This document shows, one piece after another, positions 43,099 through 48,610 of a DNA stretch of 48,610 nt; positions within the stretch are counted from its first letter, which is position 1; the number at the start of each line of letters is the position of its first letter. The DNA lies in the NCBI GenBank assembly GCA_910584395.1, contig CAJUAS010000007.1:1-48610 (forward strand). The letters are read 5' to 3'. This DNA is from an uncultured Oscillospiraceae bacterium (GTDB lineage Bacteria > Bacillota > Clostridia > Oscillospirales > Oscillospiraceae). The notes beneath the pieces were generated by a model, which saw only the letters and a list, made by a program, of their open reading frames with translations, was not told the DNA's origin and did not search any database. Made by a program: the position numbers and the translations under genes.

Positions 43099-43698
43099 AT
43101 GAAATTCGTCTTGGCCAGCAAAAACCCGCACAAAATCACTGAGCTTCAGGCGATCTTGGGGGATTTGGGCGTGGAAGTCGTCTTGGAAAGCGATGTGGGC
43201 GTCGATCTGGAGGTGGAGGAGACCGGGGAGACCTTTGAGGAAAACGCCGCTTTGAAGGCCGCCGCCGTGATGAAGGCCTCCGGCCTGCCTGCCATTGCCG
43301 ACGACTCCGGCCTGTGCGTGGACGCGCTGGGCGGCGCCCCCGGCGTTTACTCCGCCCGCTACGGTGGGGAAGGGCTGGATGACGTAGACCGCTATGAGCT
43401 GGTGCTTTCCGGCCTGCGCGGCCAGCTTGACCGCCGGGCCAAGTTTGTCAGCGCCATCTGCTGCGCCTTTCCAAGCGGCGATGTTCTCACCGCCCGCGGT
43501 GAGTGCCCCGGTTCGATCGCCTATGCGCCTCAGGGGGACAACGGCTTTGGCTATGATCCGGTGTTTTTTGTGCCTGAACTGCGGAAAACCTACGCCCAGA
43601 TGACGGCGGAAGAAAAGAATCAGGTTTCCCACCGGGGCAAGGCTCTTGCGAAGTTCAAGGCGGAATTGGAGGGGTATCTCAATGGAACTCACCAGTAA
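43099..43698 (+). CDS. rdgB: Non-canonical purine NTP pyrophosphatase (RdgB/HAM1)
   Basis: This enzyme hydrolyses ITP, dITP and XTP to keep deaminated purines out of nucleic acids. The 199-residue protein has the family start FVLASKNPHKITEL, the metal site TFEENAALKAAAV, ADDSGLCVDALGGAPGVYSAR, and GDNGFGYDPVFFVPE and the terminal SHRGKALAKF. AGGAGGAAG precedes the ATG. Its end overlaps yhbY by 17 bases. Confidence 0.95.
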   Translation: MKFVLASKNPHKITELQAILGDLGVEVVLESDVGVDLEVEETGETFEENAALKAAAVMKASGLPAIADDSGLCVDALGGAPGVYSARYGGEGLDDVDRYELVLSGLRGQLDRRAKFVSAICCAFPSGDVLTARGECPGSIAYAPQGDNGFGYDPVFFVPELRKTYAQMTAEEKNQVSHRGKALAKFKAELEGYLNGTHQ

Positions 43699-44002
43699 AC
43701 AGCGCGCCCAGCTTCGTGGGCTGGCCAACTCGATCGACACCATCCTCCATATCGGCAAGGACGGTTTGGGTGATAATCTCATCGCGCAGGCGGACGCCGC
43801 CTTAGAGGCCCGCGAGTTGGTCAAGGGCAAGGTGCTGGAAAACAGTCTCTTGTCGGCGCGGGAAGGTGCGGAGGCTCTTGCCAAGGCGACCCGGGCCGAA
43901 GTGGTACAGGTCATTGGAACAAAATTCGTCCTATATCGTCCAAGCCACAATAAGGAAAAGAAAGACAAGATCGTGCTGGTCAAGCCCGCCAAACGGACTT
44001 AA
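43682..44002 (+). CDS. yhbY: CRS1/YhbY-domain RNA-binding protein
   Basis: This 106-residue protein has one CRS1-YhbY domain, which binds pre-50S ribosomes. Conserved points are LTSKQRAQLRGLANSI, ILHIGKDGLGDNLIAQ with the GxxG-like loop, ELVKGKVL, and a final VQVIGTKFVLYR. I chose the ATG at 43682, which overlaps the end of rdgB; the frame extends further upstream but the homology starts here. Confidence 0.9.
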   Translation: MELTSKQRAQLRGLANSIDTILHIGKDGLGDNLIAQADAALEARELVKGKVLENSLLSAREGAEALAKATRAEVVQVIGTKFVLYRPSHNKEKKDKIVLVKPAKRT

Positions 44003-44024
44003 ATCGCTTGGAGGGGGAGAGAGA

Positions 44025-45221
44025 ATGAAGATCGGTATTTATGGCGGGACATTCGATCCGCCGCATCTGGGCCATATGCTGGCTGCCAAATGGGCCAAGG
44101 AACTGCTGGGGCTGGACAAGCTCATTTTGATCCCCACCCGGACGCCGCCTCACAAGGATCTGGATCGCTGCTCTGCGTCGCCGGAGGATCGGCTGGAAAT
44201 GACCCGCCTCATGGCCGCAGCCATTGAACCGACGGGGAGCGTCACCGTCTCAGACTGTGAGCTGCGGCGGGAAGGGAAGAGCTACACCGCAGATACCGTA
44301 GCCGAGTTCTCCGAACAGTATCCCGGCGACGAGCTTTGGGTCGTGATGGGCAGCGATATGTTCCTCTCCTTTCAAGATTGGTACAAGCCGGAAGAAATCT
44401 GCGCTTTGGCGGGGATCTGCGGCTTTACTCGTGCACCGGAAGAATCTCTCAAGCCGCTGGAGCGGCAGGCGAAATACCTGCAAAAGACCTTTGGCGCGAA
44501 AGCGGCTGTACTGTCTCTGCCCGAAGATGTAGACGTGTCCTCGCGGGATGTGCGCCGCTTGTTGGATGAGGGGAAGCAACGAATCCTCTCAAAACTGCTC
44601 TGGAGTCAGGTCTATGGCTATATCCTCCGCAACCACCTTTACGGCACAGCGTTGGATCTGAAGCATTTGCGCAATTATCAGCTTCGGGCCGTTTCCTATT
44701 CCATGATGCTTCCCAAGCGCATCCCCCATGTTCAGGGCACTGAGCAGGAAGCGGTGAAGCTGGCTAAGCGTTGGGGAGCTGACGTGAAAAATGCCCGCCG
44801 GGCGGCTATTTTGCACGATTGCACCAAATACTACTCCACGGACGAACACTTGACCCTTTGCCAAAAGTACGACATTCCGTTAGATCCCATTGAAAAAGGT
44901 TCGGAAAAGCTCTTTCACGCCAAGACCGGCGCAGCGCTGGCCTGCCATGTGTTTGGTGAGCCGCCGGAAGTTCAGGCCGCCATTTACTACCACACCACCG
45001 GAAAGGGCGGCATGACCACGCTGGAAAAGATCTTGTATCTGGCCGACTACATGGAACCCCACCGGAATTTCCCCGGCGTAGAAAAACTGCGGGCGTTGGC
45101 CTATGTAGATTTGGATGCAGCCGTGGCGCTGGGCTGCGAAATGTCCATTGAGGAAATGAACGAAAAGGGAAGACCTGTGCATCCCAATACACAGGCGGCG
45201 CTGGATTCGCTGCGTAAGTGA
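44025..45221 (+). CDS. nadD: Fusion of nicotinate-nucleotide adenylyltransferase (NadD) and YqeK HD hydrolase
   Basis: The 398-residue protein joins two enzymes usually encoded by neighbouring genes. The N-terminal half (about 1-190) is NadD, making deamido-NAD: MKIGIYGGTFDPPHLGHM with the HIGH-like GHM motif, ILIPTRTPPHK, and the late SSRDVRRLL. The C-terminal half (about 200-398) is YqeK, an HD-domain hydrolase that cleaves diadenosine tetraphosphate: IPHVQGTEQEAVKLAKRWG, AILHDCTKYYS (HD), AALACHVFGEP, and YLADYMEPHRNFPGVEKLR. Both active sites look complete. A GGAGGGGGAG site precedes the ATG. Confidence 0.93.
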   Translation: MKIGIYGGTFDPPHLGHMLAAKWAKELLGLDKLILIPTRTPPHKDLDRCSASPEDRLEMTRLMAAAIEPTGSVTVSDCELRREGKSYTADTVAEFSEQYPGDELWVVMGSDMFLSFQDWYKPEEICALAGICGFTRAPEESLKPLERQAKYLQKTFGAKAAVLSLPEDVDVSSRDVRRLLDEGKQRILSKLLWSQVYGYILRNHLYGTALDLKHLRNYQLRAVSYSMMLPKRIPHVQGTEQEAVKLAKRWGADVKNARRAAILHDCTKYYSTDEHLTLCQKYDIPLDPIEKGSEKLFHAKTGAALACHVFGEPPEVQAAIYYHTTGKGGMTTLEKILYLADYMEPHRNFPGVEKLRALAYVDLDAAVALGCEMSIEEMNEKGRPVHPNTQAALDSLRK

Positions 45222-45234
45222 AAGGAAGGGGACT

Positions 45235-46740
45235 ATGAGCAAAGAGAAACGGGGCGGCGCACGGCTGGAAAAACCGACGGCCCCAAAGAAAACTGCTCCC
45301 GAAAGATCGCCCGATCCAACTAAACCCGAAAACGCGACAGAAAAAAAGGGACTGAGTAAAGGCGCGAAGATCGCCATCATTGTGGTGGCGGTGATCGCGG
45401 CGCTATTGATCGGCTTGTTTGCCCTCTATAAAAGCTGGGCAGTTCTACCCAACCTTTCCGATCTGCCTGAGCTGCCTTCGCCTACTGTGGATCCCATCAC
45501 CGGAGAGCAAAACATTGCCAAGCCTGTGGACTCCAGCCGTAAGGAGCAGTTCTACACCTTTCTGGTGGTGGGCCGGGACACCGGCGGCGGTGGAAACACC
45601 GACACCATCATGTTAGCCGCCTACGACATTCCCAACCAGAGGCTCTCTGTGATGAGCATTCCCCGTGATACCATGGTCAACGCCCGCCATCCGGGCAAAA
45701 ACAAAAAGATCAACGGGGTGTGGAATCTGGGCCTTCACTATGCCGAAAAGGGCAGTGAAAAGAAAGGCATTGACTATTTGCGCGAGGCCGTTGGCGACCT
45801 GACCGGCATCGTTCCTGACTTCTATGTCATCGTCAACTGGAACGCCTTTGGCCGTCTGGTGGACGCCATTGACGGCGTGGACTTTGAAGTTCCCTTCGAT
45901 ATGAAATATAAAGACCCCACGCAGGATCTGGTCATTGACCAAGCCGCCGGATTTCGCCATTTAAGCGGGCGGGACGCCATGGAGGTCGTTCGCTGGCGGC
46001 ATGACAACAGCTATTCCAAGCAGTACCGTGACGGCGATTTGGGCCGTGTGCGTACCCAGCAGGCGTTGATGAAAGCGATCATTGCCCAGTGCCTTCAGAT
46101 CAAAAACATCACCAAGATCAACGAATTCGCAGAGATCTTCACCGAAGAAGTGGAAACGAACCTGACTGTAGGCAATTTGGTCGCCTTTGCAGAGCGGGCC
46201 GTGCTGGGTGGTCTGGACATGGAAAATGTCACCTTTACCACCGCCCCCATCGAAGGGGTCTATGTGAAGGGCGCGTCCTATGTTCAAGTGAAGCCGGAAG
46301 AGCTTTTGGGGATTCTCAATGAAGACTTCAATCCCTATAAGGATGATCTGGAGATGGAAAACCTGAACATCCTGCAGTACAGCTCTTCCAAGGGCTATTA
46401 CACGTATCAGGGGACAGGGACGGGTACGCCGCCCCAGCCCACCAAGACTCCTACCGCCACAGCGAAGCCGACCCAGACGCCGACAAAAGCCCCCTCGGAA
46501 GCACCAACACAGAAGTCGTCGGCCTCGCCGAAGCCCACATCCTCCGCCAAACCGTCGCCCAGTCCCTCCAAGGATCGTGACCCCGTGTCGCCATCCCCTG
46601 AGCCGACGGCTGATCCGACGGAAACAGCCACACCGCAGCCAACCCCTGAACCCGCTCCAGAACCTACCCCTGAGCCGACACCTGAACCGACACCGACGCC
46701 TGCATTTGACCCCAACGAGCTTGGGATTCCCATGGAATAA
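45235..46740 (+). CDS. LytR-CpsA-Psr (LCP) family wall-polymer ligase
   Basis: LCP proteins attach teichoic acids or other glycopolymers to peptidoglycan. The 501-residue protein has a charged cytosolic N-terminus, one membrane helix at about 43-65 (IAIIVVAVIAALLIGLFALY), and the LCP domain from about 100: VVGRDTGGGGNTDTIMLAAY, MSIPRDTMVN, KINGVWNLGLHYAE, and YVIVNWNAFGRLVDAIDGVD. The Arg and Asp residues that bind the lipid phosphate are present. The last ~100 residues are a low-complexity Thr/Pro/Ser/Lys tail (TPTATAKPTQTPTKAP; PTPEPAPEPTPEPTP), probably a wall-spanning tether. Confidence 0.93.
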   Translation: MSKEKRGGARLEKPTAPKKTAPERSPDPTKPENATEKKGLSKGAKIAIIVVAVIAALLIGLFALYKSWAVLPNLSDLPELPSPTVDPITGEQNIAKPVDSSRKEQFYTFLVVGRDTGGGGNTDTIMLAAYDIPNQRLSVMSIPRDTMVNARHPGKNKKINGVWNLGLHYAEKGSEKKGIDYLREAVGDLTGIVPDFYVIVNWNAFGRLVDAIDGVDFEVPFDMKYKDPTQDLVIDQAAGFRHLSGRDAMEVVRWRHDNSYSKQYRDGDLGRVRTQQALMKAIIAQCLQIKNITKINEFAEIFTEEVETNLTVGNLVAFAERAVLGGLDMENVTFTTAPIEGVYVKGASYVQVKPEELLGILNEDFNPYKDDLEMENLNILQYSSSKGYYTYQGTGTGTPPQPTKTPTATAKPTQTPTKAPSEAPTQKSSASPKPTSSAKPSPSPSKDRDPVSPSPEPTADPTETATPQPTPEPAPEPTPEPTPEPTPTPAFDPNELGIPME

Positions 46741-46779
46741 CAGGACTGAACTTGATTTTGAAGAAAAGGAAGGCAGCAT

Positions 46780-47133
46780 ATGACCCCAAAAGAGCTTGCC
46801 CTCGCTGCGGCGAAGGCTTTGGACAGCAAAAAAGCGAACGATTTGATGGTTTTGGAGACCGAGCATCTGACCACGCTGGCGGATTATTTTGTGATCTGCA
46901 CGGCAACCTCCTCCACCCAGATCAAGGCCCTCAGCGAGCATTGTGAAAAAATGCTGAAGGAAGCGGGGGAGGAGCCCCACCACATTGAGGGCCACCGGGG
47001 CGGCACTTGGGTGCTGATGGACTACTCCAGCGTAGTTATCCACCTCTTTATGCCTGAGGCGCGGGAGTTCTACAATCTGGAGCGCCTCTGGAGCGACGCG
47101 ACGCCCCTTGATTTAAGTGACATTTTAAAGTGA
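46780..47133 (+). CDS. rsfS: Ribosomal silencing factor RsfS
   Basis: RsfS (RsfA) binds L14 on the 50S subunit and blocks subunit joining under starvation. The 117-residue protein has KKANDLMVLETEHLTTLADY, FVICTATSSTQIKALSEH, HHIEGHRGGTWVLMDYSSVV, and the end IHLFMPEAREFYNLERLWSD, all characteristic. AAGGAAGG precedes the ATG. It follows the LCP gene by 39 bases in the usual nadD-LCP-rsfS order. Confidence 0.95.
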   Translation: MTPKELALAAAKALDSKKANDLMVLETEHLTTLADYFVICTATSSTQIKALSEHCEKMLKEAGEEPHHIEGHRGGTWVLMDYSSVVIHLFMPEAREFYNLERLWSDATPLDLSDILK

Positions 47134-47138
47134 GCAGT

Positions 47139-47172
47139 AAAAAACGGCTGACCCATGGGTCAGCCGTTTTTG
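47139..47172. terminator. Rho-independent terminator after rsfS
   Basis: AAAACGGCTGACCC pairs perfectly with GGGTCAGCCGTTTT around a two-base AT centre, with T-rich sequence after it. It ends the smc-to-rsfS cluster. Confidence 0.9.
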
Positions 47173-47225
47173 TGTCTCTCTTGTTTATTTGGTTCGATGA
47201 AAATGCCCCTATCGTCAAGCAACTC

Positions 47226-47254
47226 TTGCATTTTGGAGCGACTTCCGCTATAAT
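47226..47254 (+). promoter_or_regulatory. Sigma-A-type promoter for leuS
   Basis: TTGCAT (47226-47231) and a perfect TATAAT (47249-47254) are 17 bases apart. The leader to the leuS ATG is only about 35 bases, too short for a T-box. Confidence 0.8.
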
Positions 47255-47295
47255 AGGGAAGATTCATCCAACACCGAGTGAGGAAGTGCAAGAAG

Positions 47296-48610
47296 ATGAA
47301 GTATGATCCCAGCGCCATTGAATCCAAGTGGCAAAAGAAATGGCTGGACGAAAAGACCTTTGCCGCCAAGACGGGGGACACCTCCAAGCCCAAATTCTAC
47401 GGTCTGGTGGAGTTTCCCTATCCCTCCGGGCAGGGGCTTCACGTGGGCCACGCCCGGCCCTATACCGCCATGGACGTGGTGGCCCGCAAGAAGCGGATGG
47501 AGGGCTATAATGTCCTGTTTCCCATGGGCTATGACGCCTTTGGCCTGCCCACGGAGAACTACGCCATCAAAAACCATATCCACCCCGCCAAGGTGACCCA
47601 CGACAACATCGAAAACTTTACCAAGCAGCTCCAAATGCTGGGTTATTCCTTTGACTGGGACCGGGTCATCAACACCACCGACCCGGAGTATTACAAGTGG
47701 ACGCAATGGATCTTCCTCCAGCTCTTCAAGAAGGGGCTGGCCTACAAGACCACCATGCCTGTCAACTGGTGTACCTCCTGCAAGTGTGTGCTGGCCAACG
47801 AGGAAGTGGTGGACGGCGTGTGCGAGCGGTGCGGCGCGCCCGTCATCCGCAAGGAAAAAAGCCAGTGGATGCTCAAGATCACCGAGTATGCCCAGCGGCT
47901 CATCGACGATCTGGATGAGCTGGACTTCATTGAGCGGGTCAAGACCCAGCAGAAGAACTGGATCGGCCGCTCCACCGGCGCAGAGGTCACCTTTAAGGCC
48001 ACCACCGGGGACGACATCGTGGTGTTTACCACCCGGCCCGATACCTTGTTTGGCGCAACTTATATGGTCATTTCCCCTGAACACGCCTATGTGAAGCAGT
48101 GGGCGGACAAACTCACCAATCTGGACGAGGTCAACGCCTATGTGGCCGAAGCCGCCCGCAAGAGCGACTTTGAGCGCACGGAGTTGGCCGCTGACAAGGA
48201 AAAGACCGGCGTGATGCTTCAGGGTGTCCGGGCCATCAACCCTGTCAACGACAGAGAGATCCCCATCTTCATCTCTGACTATGTGCTGGCCTCTTACGGC
48301 ACAGGCGCGATCATGGCCGTTCCCGCCCACGACGACCGGGACTGGGCCTTTGCCAAAAAGTTCGGCTGTGAGATCGTTGAAGTGGTCTCCGGCGGGGAGG
48401 ACGTGCAAAAAGCCCCCTTTACCGCCAAGGACGACACCGGCATTTTGGTCAATTCTGAGTTCCTGACCGGCCTCACCGTCAAGGAGGCCATTCCCGTCAT
48501 GATCAAGTGGCTGGAGGAGAAGGGCATCGGCCACGAAAAGGTCAACTATAAGCTCCGGGACTGGGTGTTCTCCCGCCAGCGGTATTGGGGTGAGCCCATC
48601 CCCATGGTGT
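47296..48610 (+). CDS. leuS: Leucyl-tRNA synthetase, 5' part (cut by the window end)
   Basis: LeuS charges tRNA-Leu. The 438 codons present cover the class I catalytic core start with the HIGH-like motif (SGQGLHVGHARPYTAMDVV), the zinc finger region CTSCKCV...CERCG, the KSQWMLKITEY segment, and most of the CP1 editing domain (TTRPDTLFGATYMVIS; IMAVPAHDDRDWAFA), ending in the RDWVFSRQRYWGEPIPM stretch after it. The ATG at 47296 follows a modest GAGG site. The frame is open to the last base. Length and motifs agree with bacterial LeuS. Confidence 0.95.
   Translation, partial: MKYDPSAIESKWQKKWLDEKTFAAKTGDTSKPKFYGLVEFPYPSGQGLHVGHARPYTAMDVVARKKRMEGYNVLFPMGYDAFGLPTENYAIKNHIHPAKVTHDNIENFTKQLQMLGYSFDWDRVINTTDPEYYKWTQWIFLQLFKKGLAYKTTMPVNWCTSCKCVLANEEVVDGVCERCGAPVIRKEKSQWMLKITEYAQRLIDDLDELDFIERVKTQQKNWIGRSTGAEVTFKATTGDDIVVFTTRPDTLFGATYMVISPEHAYVKQWADKLTNLDEVNAYVAEAARKSDFERTELAADKEKTGVMLQGVRAINPVNDREIPIFISDYVLASYGTGAIMAVPAHDDRDWAFAKKFGCEIVEVVSGGEDVQKAPFTAKDDTGILVNSEFLTGLTVKEAIPVMIKWLEEKGIGHEKVNYKLRDWVFSRQRYWGEPIPMV

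Noticed and set aside
47255..47295. T-box leader ahead of leuS
   Set aside because: The clear promoter leaves only about 35 bases of leader, too short for a T-box, and no antiterminator sequence is seen.
1..48610. CRISPR array or cas genes
   Set aside because: No regularly spaced repeats were seen. The DUF2800 fragment is distantly Cas4-like but belongs to a phage/ICE family.

Overview
The window reads as chromosomal DNA of a spore-forming, GC-rich member of the Clostridia, most likely the Oscillospiraceae (Flavonifractor/Oscillibacter/Intestinimonas type). This is an inference from strong Shine-Dalgarno sites, a SpoIIP sporulation gene, FprA-type oxygen/NO detoxification, an ECF sigma/anti-sigma pair and the Firmicute order smc-ftsY-rph-rdgB-yhbY-nadD-LCP-rsfS-leuS. 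No rRNA or species marker is present, so genus is not fixed.

Layout. 1-16.9 kb is core genome: anti-sigma, sigma and dusB (minus strand); a SLOG protein, carA-carB, guaA plus a second glutaminase-less GMP synthase, a GNAT acetyltransferase, an SPFH/band-7 protein and FprA (plus); a GH13 amylase (minus); a CPA2 antiporter and an MBL hydrolase (plus). A lone tRNA-Pro with its own promoter and terminator closes this block at 17.0 kb.

17.04-29.8 kb is an accessory island of lower and patchy GC, built from fragments of several mobile elements. It holds a SLOG gene remnant, a chimeric ABC-transporter pseudogene, an Erm-type rRNA methyltransferase, a tyrosine recombinase behind a possible leader-peptide attenuator, a type II restriction-modification pair resembling Eco29kI, a small HTH regulator, a three-gene ABC-three-component (ABC-3C) conflict cassette, a phage/ICE-type run of small genes, and a serine recombinase that has lost its catalytic N-terminus by fusion onto a truncated DUF2800 gene. 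The defence genes (26.55 down to 21.10 kb) are co-directional and tightly packed, so the R-M pair and the ABC-3C cassette may form one transcription unit.

29.86-48.6 kb returns to core genome: a Na/Pi cotransporter (minus), a VWA-domain protein, a DUF6514-like protein (minus), purB, pfkA, a small membrane protein, spoIIP (minus), then a long plus-strand housekeeping run: smc (apparently starting at CTG), ftsY, rph, rdgB, yhbY, a nadD-yqeK fusion, an LCP protein, rsfS, and the 5' part of leuS, which runs off the end.

The most interesting material is the ABC-3C plus R-M defence block with an effector whose N-terminal half I cannot place, the two independent deletion fusions inside the island, the leader-peptide arrangements ahead of the integrase and erm genes, and some start-site oddities in core genes (smc CTG start, internal start in the SPFH gene).
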